From positions 930,001-994,000 of the forward strand of contig NZ_JANKMS010000001.1 in the NCBI RefSeq assembly GCF_024649945.1: a stretch of DNA of 64,000 nt. Reading direction: 5' to 3'. Made by a program: the position numbers and the translations under genes. The stretch is from Flavobacterium panacis. GTDB taxonomy: Bacteria; Bacteroidota; Bacteroidia; Flavobacteriales; Flavobacteriaceae. Below are positions 43,186 to 54,684 of this stretch, in pieces. Below the pieces are notes generated by a model. It had not been told where the DNA came from and searched no databases. It saw nothing but the letters and a program-made list of their open reading frames with translations. Position 1 is the first letter of the stretch. The number at the start of each line of letters is the position of its first letter.

Positions 43186-44397
43186 TTATTTTGAAAAATG
43201 AAGCATCACCTTATTCAAAATATCAGCTGCTACCGATTCTTTTGATTTTAATTCCATTGGTTCAATTTCAAAATTTTCATCAATAAAAGTGACTTTATTG
43301 GTTTCTTTTTTAAAACCGGCACCTTTATCCTGTAAGGAATTTAAAACAATCAAATCTAAGTTTTTTTTCTGAATTTTCAACTTAGCATTTTCAATTTCAT
43401 TTTCAGTTTCCAATGCAAATCCAATCAAAAACTGATTTTTCTTGATCGCTCCTAATGAAGACAATATATCTTTTGTCTTTTCAAGTTCTATCGAAAATTC
43501 AGCAGCATTTTTCTTAATCTTTTGATCTGCAACAAATTTAGGTTTATAATCTGCTACAGCCGCAGCCGCGATAGCCACATCAACATCATTAAAATACAAA
43601 TGACAGGCATCATACATCTCCTGAGCAGAAACAACATCTACGACCTTTACCAAAGCATTTTTAGCTTTAAAATGTGTTGGCCCAGCAATCAAAAAAACTT
43701 CAGCACCTAAATTTGCAGCCTCATTAGCAATATCAAACCCCATTTTTCCTGAAGAATGATTTCCAATAAAACGTACAGGATCTATAGCTTCGTATGTTGG
43801 CCCGGCAGTAACTAGTATTTTTTTTCCTTTTAAAGGCAGTTTACTTTCTAAATCAGCTTCTAAGAAAGCAACTATATTTTCTGGTTCTGCCATTCGTCCT
43901 TCTCCAGACAAACCACTTGCAAGTTCACCTGTTTCAGCTGGAATCATAATATTTCCGAACTGTTTTAAAGCACTAAAACTAGATAAAGTTGAAGGATGTT
44001 TATACATATCCAAATCCATTGCAGGAGCAAAGTACACTGGACATTTTGCAGATAAATAGGCCGCGATTAAAAGATTATCGCAGTTTCCTGTTGTCATTTT
44101 AGATAAAGTATTGGCAGTCGCAGGTGCAATCAGCATAATATCAGCCCAAAGAGCCAATTCTACGTGATTGTTCCAAACTGCTTCTTCATCGTCTTGATTA
44201 AAGAAACTTGAATGTACCGGATTTTTTGATAAAGTAGATAATGTAAGTGGGGTTACAAAATCCTTAGAAGCAGGTGTCATGATCACTTGGACATGTGCAC
44301 CTGCTTTTATAAAAAGTCGTACTAAAGTGGCTGTTTTATAGGCTGCAATTCCACCGGAAACTCCCAGTAAAATCTTTTTACCGTTTAAAACTGACAT
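43186..44397 (-). CDS. coaBC: Bifunctional phosphopantothenoylcysteine decarboxylase / phosphopantothenate-cysteine ligase
   Basis: It carries two consecutive steps of coenzyme A synthesis. The N-terminal flavin decarboxylase (about 1-185) has LLGVSGGIAAYKTATLVRLF, TANTLSKMTTGNCDN and YFAPAMDLDMYKHPS. The C-terminal ligase has VTAGPTYEAIDPVRFIGNHS, AAVADYKPK and LELEKTKDIL. 403 residues, complete. It follows rpoZ by 7 nt. Confidence 0.95.
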   Translation of the reverse strand: MSVLNGKKILLGVSGGIAAYKTATLVRLFIKAGAHVQVIMTPASKDFVTPLTLSTLSKNPVHSSFFNQDDEEAVWNNHVELALWADIMLIAPATANTLSKMTTGNCDNLLIAAYLSAKCPVYFAPAMDLDMYKHPSTLSSFSALKQFGNIMIPAETGELASGLSGEGRMAEPENIVAFLEADLESKLPLKGKKILVTAGPTYEAIDPVRFIGNHSSGKMGFDIANEAANLGAEVFLIAGPTHFKAKNALVKVVDVVSAQEMYDACHLYFNDVDVAIAAAAVADYKPKFVADQKIKKNAAEFSIELEKTKDILSSLGAIKKNQFLIGFALETENEIENAKLKIQKKNLDLIVLNSLQDKGAGFKKETNKVTFIDENFEIEPMELKSKESVAADILNKVMLHFSK

Positions 44398-44404
44398 TGT
44401 ACTA

Positions 44405-44722
44405 TTATTTGTTTGAACTTCTGTGGTAAGTTTTACCGTCTAACCATTCTTGAACAGCTAAAGCGTGTGGTTTTGGTAATTTTTCGTAAAATTTAGAAAC
44501 TTCGATTTGCTCTTTATTTTCAAAAACTTCCTCTAGACTATCATTGTAAGTAGCAAACTCTTCTAATTTTTCAGTCAATTCTTTTTTAATCTCTGAATTA
44601 ATTTGATTTGCTCTTTTAGCCATAATGGTAATTGCCTCATACACATTTCCTGTTGGCTCTTCAATAACTGTTTTATTGTAAGTTATTGTGTTAACAGGAG
44701 CATTCGTCTTTTTTAAATCCAT
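44405..44722 (-). CDS. rpoZ: RNA polymerase omega subunit, Bacteroidetes form
   Basis: A 105-residue protein with NVYEAITIMAKRANQINSEI, the omega core that binds the beta' subunit. Its LEEFATYNDSLEEVFENKEQ extension and C-terminal HALAVQEWLDGKTYHR are as in Bacteroidetes omega proteins. It sits between bamD and coaBC, like the omega-coaBC order seen in many bacteria. Confidence 0.88.
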   Translation of the reverse strand: MDLKKTNAPVNTITYNKTVIEEPTGNVYEAITIMAKRANQINSEIKKELTEKLEEFATYNDSLEEVFENKEQIEVSKFYEKLPKPHALAVQEWLDGKTYHRSSNK

Positions 44723-44731
44723 GACTTTTAT

Positions 44732-45526
44732 TTATTTAGTAAATTTTTGTAAATCTGTTTCAACTCTGGCATTCATTTCTTCTGCCTTAACTTTGTATTT
44801 TGTGTCGCTTTTAAATTTTATCAAATTAGCATAAGCTGTTTGCGCCACATGTAAACGTTCTTCCATTTTAGCAGGCACACTATTAATTGCTAACTGATAT
44901 GCTGAATCATATTTGTAAAACAACGCATCTTCTTTAAAAGGTGTCCCAGGAAAATCAGCGATAAAATTATCAAATGCTACTAAAGCTGATTTAAAATCTG
45001 AAATGGTATTGTATCCTTTAGCATTTTCGTATGCTTTTTTCTCTAATTTACCATTTAATACTTGAACAGTTTCATTAGCTTGTGCCAAATATTCTGAATT
45101 TGGGTAATTATCAATAAAAGCTTGTAATTTCTCTAATGCTTTTACAGTATCAGCTTGGTCTAAGCTGTAAACTGGAGCTAATTTTGAATAACTATATGCA
45201 CCTAAAAAAGCTGCTTCTTGTACTTTTTCGCTTCGTGGATAACCTGAAACAAAACTTTCAAACTGGTAACCAGCTAAATAATATTGTTTGGTTTTGTAAT
45301 ACGATTGAGAAAACATATAAAATAGCTTTTCTGCTTGAGGTTTTCCTCTATAAGAAGGTGCTAACTGCTCAAAAAGACGAATCGCTTTATTGTATTTACC
45401 AGCATCATACATTTTTGTTGCCACTTCAAACTTAGCTGCAACATCTTCATTTTTTAAAGCTTTTTGGTATTCTCCACAAGAAGCAAAAAGGGCAACAACT
45501 ATTAATAATGATACTATTTTCTTCAT
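44732..45526 (-). CDS. bamD: Outer-membrane protein assembly factor BamD
   Basis: A lipoprotein (MKKIVSLLIVVALFASCGEY, lipobox ending at Cys) of 264 residues composed of TPR helices such as AAKFEVATKMYDAGKYNKAI and VSGYPRSEKVQEAAFLGAYS. It is part of the BAM machinery that inserts outer-membrane barrels. It is the first gene of the long bamD-to-fabV operon. Confidence 0.9.
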   Translation of the reverse strand: MKKIVSLLIVVALFASCGEYQKALKNEDVAAKFEVATKMYDAGKYNKAIRLFEQLAPSYRGKPQAEKLFYMFSQSYYKTKQYYLAGYQFESFVSGYPRSEKVQEAAFLGAYSYSKLAPVYSLDQADTVKALEKLQAFIDNYPNSEYLAQANETVQVLNGKLEKKAYENAKGYNTISDFKSALVAFDNFIADFPGTPFKEDALFYKYDSAYQLAINSVPAKMEERLHVAQTAYANLIKFKSDTKYKVKAEEMNARVETDLQKFTK

Positions 45527-45575
45527 TTATTTACTTTTATTATGATCTCTTAGACAATTTGCCAAAACAAAATCA

Positions 45576-45600
45576 CACCGAAGTTTCGGTGGCAAATTTA
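45576..45600 (-). promoter_or_regulatory. Predicted bamD promoter box and 5' stem-loop
   Basis: On the minus strand TAAATTTG (45600-45593) matches the -7 consensus. Immediately behind it CACCGAA-AC-TTCGGTG can form a tight hairpin that would be at or near the 5' end of the transcript. Confidence 0.45.
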
Positions 45601-45662
45601 GTTATTAATTTAGCGACTGCAAAATAATTTTTTAGTATCTTAAAATACTAACACTTTAACAA

Positions 45663-46544
45663 TTATTTAATGCTGTTTTTTACAAACTCATTTAATCTTG
45701 CAGCTAGAGAATCATCAACCGAAACTAACGGAAGACGAACAGTATTATCTGCAATTCCAAGGGCTTGGAAGATTTGCTTGATTCCAGCTGGATTTCCCTG
45801 CTCAAAAATCATATCGATACTGTCTGATAAAAAGTAATGTGTTTTGAAAGCGTCTGCCGCTTTTTTATTCAATCCTAAACGAATCATCTCTGAAAATTCT
45901 TTTGGAAAACCTTGTCCAATAACAGAAATTACTCCTGCTCCACCTGCTAAAACGATTGGTAATGCCAACATATCATCTCCAGAAATTACTAAGAAATCTT
46001 TTGGAGCATTTTTAATAATCTGCATTGCCTGAGCCATATCACCCGCAGCTTCTTTAATTGCTACAACATTTTCAAAATCATTAGCCAAACGAACTACCGT
46101 TGCAGGAAGCATGTTACTTGAAGTTCTTCCTGGAACATTATATAAGATTACTGGAACTGGAGAAGCTTCAGCAATTGCTTTAAAATGCTGATAAATTCCT
46201 TCTTGTGTAGGTTTGTTATAATATGGAGAAACAGATAAAATTGCTTCAAAAGCAGAAAAATCTCTTGTTTTTAATTCTTCAACAATCTGCATAGTATTGT
46301 TTCCTCCAACTCCTAAAACCAGCGGTAATCTTCCTTTATTTACATCGATTACAGTTTTTATAACCAATTCTTTCTCTTCTGCTGTAAGAGTAGCATTTTC
46401 AGCCGTCGTACCCATAACAACAAGATATTCTACTCCTCCATCAATAGAGAAATTTACAATTCTATGTAAAGCCTCAATGTCAACTGAAAAATCTTTTTTA
46501 AATGGCGTTACAAGTGCAACTCCTGTTCCTATTAATGATTGCAT
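45663..46544 (-). CDS. dapA: 4-hydroxy-tetrahydrodipicolinate synthase
   Basis: It condenses aspartate semialdehyde with pyruvate, the first committed step to lysine and diaminopimelate. A TIM barrel of 293 residues: [48 protein letters not shown] (catalytic Tyr) and [11 protein letters not shown] with the Schiff-base Lys. It ends 15 nt after the preceding gene's stop. Confidence 0.95.
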   Translation of the reverse strand: MQSLIGTGVALVTPFKKDFSVDIEALHRIVNFSIDGGVEYLVVMGTTAENATLTAEEKELVIKTVIDVNKGRLPLVLGVGGNNTMQIVEELKTRDFSAFEAILSVSPYYNKPTQEGIYQHFKAIAEASPVPVILYNVPGRTSSNMLPATVVRLANDFENVVAIKEAAGDMAQAMQIIKNAPKDFLVISGDDMLALPIVLAGGAGVISVIGQGFPKEFSEMIRLGLNKKAADAFKTHYFLSDSIDMIFEQGNPAGIKQIFQALGIADNTVRLPLVSVDDSLAARLNEFVKNSIK

Positions 46545-46559
46545 ATTTTTAATTATAAT

Positions 46560-47072
46560 TTATTTTATATTTTTTAAATACCTAAACAATTCTGAAACGA
46601 ATAGTTTATAGTTTTCTAGTTCCGTATTTATCATTAAACGATTCAAATCGTTGTTTACTGCGGAAAATCCAACTTTAAATCTAGCTTTTGATTTACTTGT
46701 GAGCATCATCAAAATTGTATTTTCTATATCATAATAACTTATCAAAAGATCAAAATCCTCATTTATGAATTCTTTTAAAAAGTCTTCTGAAATCTCCCCC
46801 TTCCAATTGATGTGTTTTTTACCAAAAGTAGGTCGTAAATACGTTTCATTTTTCTTGAATTTTGCATTGAAAGCAACAACTTTTATGTTTTCTGAAGCAA
46901 TTCCGTGAATAGTTAACTCCTTTTTTAAAGCTTCTGAATGACTAAAATTACTTTCATCTATCAATAAACCAATTGTTTGAACGTTGTTTGAAAAGACTTC
47001 ATTTTTTACATCACTTAAGTTATTTTTTAATGATTTTTTTACAAAAAATTCCTTTATATAATTCAAAAACAT
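46560..47072 (-). CDS. Conserved Bacteroidetes protein of unknown function (DUF6913-like)
   Basis: A 170-residue soluble protein, beginning MFLNYIKEFFVKKSLKNNL, with an internal LLIDESNFSHSEALKKELT, INWKGEISEDFLKEFINEDF and DLLISYYDIENTILMMLTSK. Its position directly before dapA is typical in this group, as I recall. No motif shows a function. TAATTTTG (minus strand, 47098-47091) is a plausible -7 box. Confidence 0.7.
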   Translation of the reverse strand: MFLNYIKEFFVKKSLKNNLSDVKNEVFSNNVQTIGLLIDESNFSHSEALKKELTIHGIASENIKVVAFNAKFKKNETYLRPTFGKKHINWKGEISEDFLKEFINEDFDLLISYYDIENTILMMLTSKSKARFKVGFSAVNNDLNRLMINTELENYKLFVSELFRYLKNIK

Positions 47073-47119
47073 AGTACTTTTACCAGATTACAAAATTAAT
47101 TATTTAAGTTGCATTTAAA

Positions 47120-47896
47120 ATGGTAAAACTAAAAAAGTATAACGTATTTTTAAAACTTTTTGTTATATTCTTAACATTTTTCATATTCTCCTGTAGCCCT
47201 AAAAACTACAATTTAAACAAAATCGAAGGAAAACAGCTTCCTATTACTGAAAAAATTGGTGAAACTCCAGCAATTGAAGCTTTTATAAAACCGTATCGTG
47301 ATCATATCAATCAGGATTTGGATAATGTATTAGCATATTGTCCTGAAACGCTTGACAAAAGCACTGGAAAATGGCAGACTAGTATTGGAAGCTTACTCGC
47401 TGATGTTTGTCTACAAAAAGGAAACACTGTTTTTAAATCTCGTGAGAATAAAGATATTGACTTATGTCTTTTAAATCATGGTGGTATTCGCGCTATTCTT
47501 CCTAAAGGAAATGTTACAACAAGAACAGCTTTTGAAATTATGCCTTTTGAAAACAATTTGGTTGTGATAGCCCTAAAAGGAGAACAAATCCAGGATATTG
47601 CGGCTTATATTATTAAAGAGAAAAAACCTCAGCCATTGTCTGGAATGACATTTACAATTACAAAAGACAATACTGCAAAAAATATTATGGTACAAGGCAA
47701 GCCACTTGACTTAAATAAAACTTATTATGTTGCTACCAATGATTATTTAGCAAATGGTGGTGACAGTATGACTTTCTTTGCTAAAGGCACTCAAAAATTC
47801 GACTTGAACTATAAGCTTAGAAATGTACTGATTGATTATTTTAAAGATGTAGACACGGTTCTTGCTCCGAAAAATATTCGAATTACAGAAGAATAA
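47120..47896 (+). CDS. Lipoprotein with 5'-nucleotidase C-terminal domain
   Basis: A 258-residue exported protein with a lipobox near residue 26 (LTFFIFSCSPKN). It matches only the substrate-binding C-terminal half of UshA-type 5'-nucleotidases: LLNHGGIRAILPKGNVT, FEIMPFENNLVVIALKG and YYVATNDYLANGGDSM, which contribute the nucleoside-stacking residues. The metal-binding half is encoded by the next gene. The two products probably act together in the periplasm or at a membrane, hydrolysing nucleotides or similar phosphoesters. Confidence 0.88.
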   Translation: MVKLKKYNVFLKLFVIFLTFFIFSCSPKNYNLNKIEGKQLPITEKIGETPAIEAFIKPYRDHINQDLDNVLAYCPETLDKSTGKWQTSIGSLLADVCLQKGNTVFKSRENKDIDLCLLNHGGIRAILPKGNVTTRTAFEIMPFENNLVVIALKGEQIQDIAAYIIKEKKPQPLSGMTFTITKDNTAKNIMVQGKPLDLNKTYYVATNDYLANGGDSMTFFAKGTQKFDLNYKLRNVLIDYFKDVDTVLAPKNIRITEE

Positions 47897-47941
47897 AAAT
47901 CAAAGAAAATAAAGTAAGCATTCCTGCAAAAAAAATATAAA

Positions 47942-48839
47942 ATGAAAAGAAGAGAGTTTATCGAAAAAACAGCAGCAAGTACTGCCCTATTAAGCTTAGG
48001 ATTGTCTTTGAGCAGTTTTGGAACTAACGATATTAAGCATTTAACTATTCTACATACTAACGATGTGCACAGTCATATCGATCCTTTTCCTGCTGACGAT
48101 CCACGTAATCCTAATAAAGGTGGTGTTTCTCGTCGTGCAACATTAATTGAAAGTATTCGTAAAGAAAATCCGAATGTTCTTTTGCTAGATGCTGGTGATA
48201 TTTTTCAGGGAACTCCATATTTTAATTACTACGGAGGTGAATTGGAGTTTAAATTAATGAGTATGATGAAGTATGATGCTTCAACTATTGGAAATCATGA
48301 TTTTGACAACGGTCTTGATGGATTATATGCTCAACTTCCTCATGCGACTTTTGACTTTATCAACTCCAATTACGATTTCAAAAATACGGTTATGGACGGA
48401 CATGTTAAACCGTACAAAATCTTTAATAAAAACGGAATTAAAGTAGGTGTTTTTGGAGTTGGAATTGAATTGCAAGGTTTAGTAGACAAAAAATTATATC
48501 TGGAAACTGTCTATAATAATCCTGTTGAAGTTGCTCAGGATATGACACAGCTTTTGAAAAAGCAAGAAAAATGCGATTTAGTAATCTGTCTTTCGCATTT
48601 AGGCTATAAATACAAAGACGAACCAACAAAAATCAGTGATTTAACCTTTGCTGCACAAACTCAAGATATTGACTTGATTATTGGAGGGCACACACACACT
48701 TTCTTAGACAAACCAACAATTGTAAAAAATAAAGCTGGTAAAGAGGTTTTGGTAAATCAGGTTGGTTGTTACGGAATCAACTTAGGCCGTATTGACTTTT
48801 ATTTTGATAACGATAAAGCACATACAAATCAAAGTGCAA

Positions 48840-48853
<14 letters not shown>
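47942..48853 (+). CDS. Metallophosphatase half of a split 5'-nucleotidase
   Basis: A 303-residue calcineurin-like phosphoesterase that starts with a Tat-like signal (MKRREFIEKTAASTALLSLG). The two-metal motifs are LHTNDVHSHIDP, LLDAGDIFQGTP, TIGNHDFDNG and IIGGHTHTFLDKP. It lacks the C-terminal nucleotide-binding domain, supplied by the gene 45 nt upstream. Its 3' end overlaps the convergent membrane-protein gene by 14 nt. Confidence 0.9.
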
Positions 48854-51528
<2,675 letters not shown>

Positions 51529-51608
51529 TTATAATTGTGATAAAACTGTATATCAAAATTAGAATTTATTTTTGTTCGAAAGCAGAAAAAATGAAAGTTT
51601 TAAAAAAT

Positions 51609-51645
51609 CAAAAATCAGACTGCAAATTCATGCAATCTGATTTCC
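51609..51645 (-). terminator. Terminator of the adhesin locus
   Basis: The stem AAATCAGACTGCA with TGCAATCTGATTT (13 positions, one mismatch, 6-nt loop) is followed on the minus strand by TTTGATTTTTT. It ends transcription coming from the OmpA-family gene. A weaker AACCA/TGGTT hairpin lies just before it at about 51680-51700. Confidence 0.7.
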
Positions 51646-51755
51646 TCCTTGTCCATTATTCTTAAAAAAGAATTAAAAAAACCAACTTCCAAATGGTTTT
51701 GCCGTTTTATGTTTTTTAAACTGATAATCAATAAATTACAGTTGCAAATATAAAA

Positions 51756-53693
51756 CTATTTTTGAATAATGATAAAATCCGAACGTCTATTTAATACGTG
51801 TTCTTCCTCAGTACATTTCACCCCATTTTTACATTTATTGATTAATCGAGTTTCACCATAACCAATTGCGCTCTCAATTCGAGCAGGATCAATGCCTTGT
51901 GACAAGATATAATCTCTAGTCGATTTTGCTCTATTGTCTGATAATTTCAAATTATAAGAATCTTTACCGCGAGAATCTGTATGAGATTCAATTTTGATTC
52001 TGATGTTTGGAAATTTCTGCATTATAAAAACGACTTTAGTAAGCTCTTCTACAGCTTTTGGCGTGATATCATATTTATCATAATCAAAATAAATTGGATT
52101 TACATCTACTTTTTCAACACCTTGTTTCTTTACAACTAAATCATCGTAGTTACTTAATTCAAAATTCACATTGGTAATTTCGCCACCGTTTTGACCTGTA
52201 GTTTCAACAGTTTTGTCATCGCTGCTGTAATTTGGTTTTGCAGCAATCATTTTTACCACTTTATTACAAGGAACTTCTATGGCATATTTTCCGTCGTAAT
52301 TAGTTTTGGTTTCTCCTAAAACTTCACTGAAAGAATTATAAGCCAAAATAGTAACATCTGTCAACGGCTTTTTAGTTTTTCTATCAATCGCCATTCCGGA
52401 AATACTTTGGTTACAAACTGGTTTTCCTTTTACAAAAGAATAAATATCGTCATCACCTTTTCCTCCCGCTCTGTTAGAAGAAAAATATCCGTAAGTATCT
52501 GCTTTGTTAATTATAAAAGCAAAATCGTCTTTGTTACTATTTACAGGCGCTCCAAGGTTTTTTGGTGTTGTGAAATTTCCATCTGGCAAAAATTTGCTTT
52601 CGTAAACATCTAAATCTCCCCAACCGTAATGTCCATCAGAAGAAAAGTATAAAGTTCCGTTTTGATAGAAAGGAAAAACTTCGTTACCAATGGTATTAAT
52701 AGTTGGACCTAAATTTAAAGGAGAACTCATTGTACCGTCTCCAGCAATTTTCACTACATACAAATCCGTTTCTCCAAATCCGCCTGGCATATCTGAGGCG
52801 AAGAAAAGCCATTGTCCGTCTTCACTTAATGAAGGATGTCCGACTGAATAATCATCATTGTCAAAAAAAACTTTCTGTGGATTTTCTAGCTTATTATCAA
52901 CAATTGATCCTTTGATAATCTGAAAATTATTGACTTTAGCTTCATCCACAACCAATTTATTTTTCTTTACAATATTTGTTGAATAATAAATGGTTTTTCC
53001 CTGACTGTCGAAACTCGCTGTTGCTTCATGATATTTAGTCATTACGTTTGGCATAAAAACGGTTTCGTTGAACAGGCTTCCATCAGCAGGATTTCTTTCA
53101 GCTAAATACAAGCTCAAAAAAGGCTGATTGTTCCAACTATACAATTTTTCACTAAACTTGGTAGTATCACGAGCCGAAGAAAACACAACCTGATCTTTGA
53201 AAAAAGTTGCCCCAAAATCTGACTTACTGGTATTGATATCTAGATTTTTAATAGTGAAAAGAGGTTTTGCTTTTGATAGACTGTCCATATATTGCTTTTG
53301 AACAACATATCTATTGACTTCCTTTTTATCTCCTTTTTTATCTAGATATTCTTTCGTGATTTTATCTGCTTCATCATAATCCATGACAGCTTTCATGGAT
53401 TGGATATAACGCAGATAGTAAATATCAGTTAAATTATTTCCCTGAGCTTCATAAAGTTTGCGATACCATTTAAGTGCATTTCTGGAATCTGAAATAAAGT
53501 AATAGGAATCGGCAGCATTCTTCAACGTTTGTGCTGAAGGATTTTTTATGTTTGCCAAACATTCTTCATAAGCTTTTGAAGCATCCAGGTAAGAAAAGTT
53601 TCGAAACAAAGCATCGGCTTGTTTCAAATTAGTTTTTTGAGCGAAACTAAACGTAACGCTCAAAATTAAACTTAGGATATATAGTTTTCTCAT
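51756..53693 (-). CDS. OmpA-family protein with TPR, PD40 and carboxypeptidase-regulatory-like domains
   Basis: A 645-residue exported protein (signal MRKLYILSLILSVTFSFAQK). N-terminal TPR helices (about 25-130) are followed by beta-propeller-like PD40 repeats (GHPSLSEDGQWLFFASDMPG, GTLYFSSDGHYGWGDLDVYE). A CarboxypepD_reg-like domain (ISGMAIDRKTKKPLTDVTIL) comes next. The C-terminal peptidoglycan-binding OmpA domain has ESHTDSRGKDSYNLKLSDNR and NRRSDFIII. Such proteins accompany PorP/SprF and giant T9SS adhesins, apparently as periplasmic anchors. It lies 11 nt after the PorP/SprF gene. Confidence 0.9.
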   Translation of the reverse strand: MRKLYILSLILSVTFSFAQKTNLKQADALFRNFSYLDASKAYEECLANIKNPSAQTLKNAADSYYFISDSRNALKWYRKLYEAQGNNLTDIYYLRYIQSMKAVMDYDEADKITKEYLDKKGDKKEVNRYVVQKQYMDSLSKAKPLFTIKNLDINTSKSDFGATFFKDQVVFSSARDTTKFSEKLYSWNNQPFLSLYLAERNPADGSLFNETVFMPNVMTKYHEATASFDSQGKTIYYSTNIVKKNKLVVDEAKVNNFQIIKGSIVDNKLENPQKVFFDNDDYSVGHPSLSEDGQWLFFASDMPGGFGETDLYVVKIAGDGTMSSPLNLGPTINTIGNEVFPFYQNGTLYFSSDGHYGWGDLDVYESKFLPDGNFTTPKNLGAPVNSNKDDFAFIINKADTYGYFSSNRAGGKGDDDIYSFVKGKPVCNQSISGMAIDRKTKKPLTDVTILAYNSFSEVLGETKTNYDGKYAIEVPCNKVVKMIAAKPNYSSDDKTVETTGQNGGEITNVNFELSNYDDLVVKKQGVEKVDVNPIYFDYDKYDITPKAVEELTKVVFIMQKFPNIRIKIESHTDSRGKDSYNLKLSDNRAKSTRDYILSQGIDPARIESAIGYGETRLINKCKNGVKCTEEEHVLNRRSDFIIIQK

Positions 53694-53704
53694 AGGTTTT
53701 ATTT

Positions 53705-54637
53705 TTAGAAGAATCGAGGAGATTTGATTTTGCTTTGGTTTTTCACAAATTGATAACGCAAGATGATCTCATGCGAACCATCGTTGTATTTGTTCAATTG
53801 GCTTACAGTATAATCAAAAGCATATCCGAGATAAAAACTTGGTGCTATTTGAAAACCTGCTAGAATACTCACAGAATCATCTGTTCGATAAGCTCCTCCT
53901 ATGACAAACTTTTCTTGAATCATGAAATTAGCCGATACATCTGCTGTAATTGGTGCTCCACTTACTGCTTTTACTAAAAATGCTGGTTTGAATTTCAAAT
54001 TTGGATTTAAATCAAAAACATAACCTCCTATTAAGTAATAGTGCAGACGATCATAATCTATTGATTCCTGAACATCATCATAATAATTGCTTCTCATAAA
54101 ACTTGGAACAGAAAGTCCTACATACCATTTATCTGTGTAGTAGTAAATACCGGCTCCAACTGCTAGTTTCATTTGATTATTGATGTTCTGATTTAACAGA
54201 ACATCATCATTATCATAATACCTTCCTTTTGACCAGTCGATGTTTAACATCCTTGCTCCTGCTTTTAAACCAAAAGCAAGTCTTTTTTCATACCCTAAAG
54301 GAATTGAATAAGAGAAGTTTCCATCAAAATATAGTTCATCAGAAGGACCAATTTTATCATTTACAATACTCAATCCCAAACCTATTTTTTCATTTCGAAG
54401 AGGAGAATGAATAGAGAACGATTGTGTTTCTGGTGCACCAGAAATTCCAATCCATTGCGAACGATACAAAAGTGCTGCGTCTATGGTTCCGGTAGATCCA
54501 GCATAAGCTGGATTTACCGCCATAGTATTATACATATACTGTGTATATTGAGGCTCTTGCTGCGCTGTGGCACAAACCGAGATAAAAGAACATATTAAAA
54601 TGAAATATGTTTCTAATGATTTTATATATAGTTTCAT
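53705..54637 (-). CDS. PorP/SprF family type IX secretion system membrane protein
   Basis: A 310-residue outer-membrane barrel with a signal peptide, then the family hallmark QYTQYMYNTMAVNPAYAGST. Other family features are QWIGISGAPETQSFSIHSPL, GLGLSIVNDKIGPSDELY and a C-terminal LNKYNDGSHEIILRYQF. SprF-type proteins are needed for surface delivery of the adhesin encoded next door with a type B sorting domain, so this one is likely dedicated to the giant protein upstream. Confidence 0.92.
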   Translation of the reverse strand: MKLYIKSLETYFILICSFISVCATAQQEPQYTQYMYNTMAVNPAYAGSTGTIDAALLYRSQWIGISGAPETQSFSIHSPLRNEKIGLGLSIVNDKIGPSDELYFDGNFSYSIPLGYEKRLAFGLKAGARMLNIDWSKGRYYDNDDVLLNQNINNQMKLAVGAGIYYYTDKWYVGLSVPSFMRSNYYDDVQESIDYDRLHYYLIGGYVFDLNPNLKFKPAFLVKAVSGAPITADVSANFMIQEKFVIGGAYRTDDSVSILAGFQIAPSFYLGYAFDYTVSQLNKYNDGSHEIILRYQFVKNQSKIKSPRFF

Positions 54638-54684
54638 AACGATACTTATTTAGTTTAATTAATTAGATGATTAATAGAAGTGGC

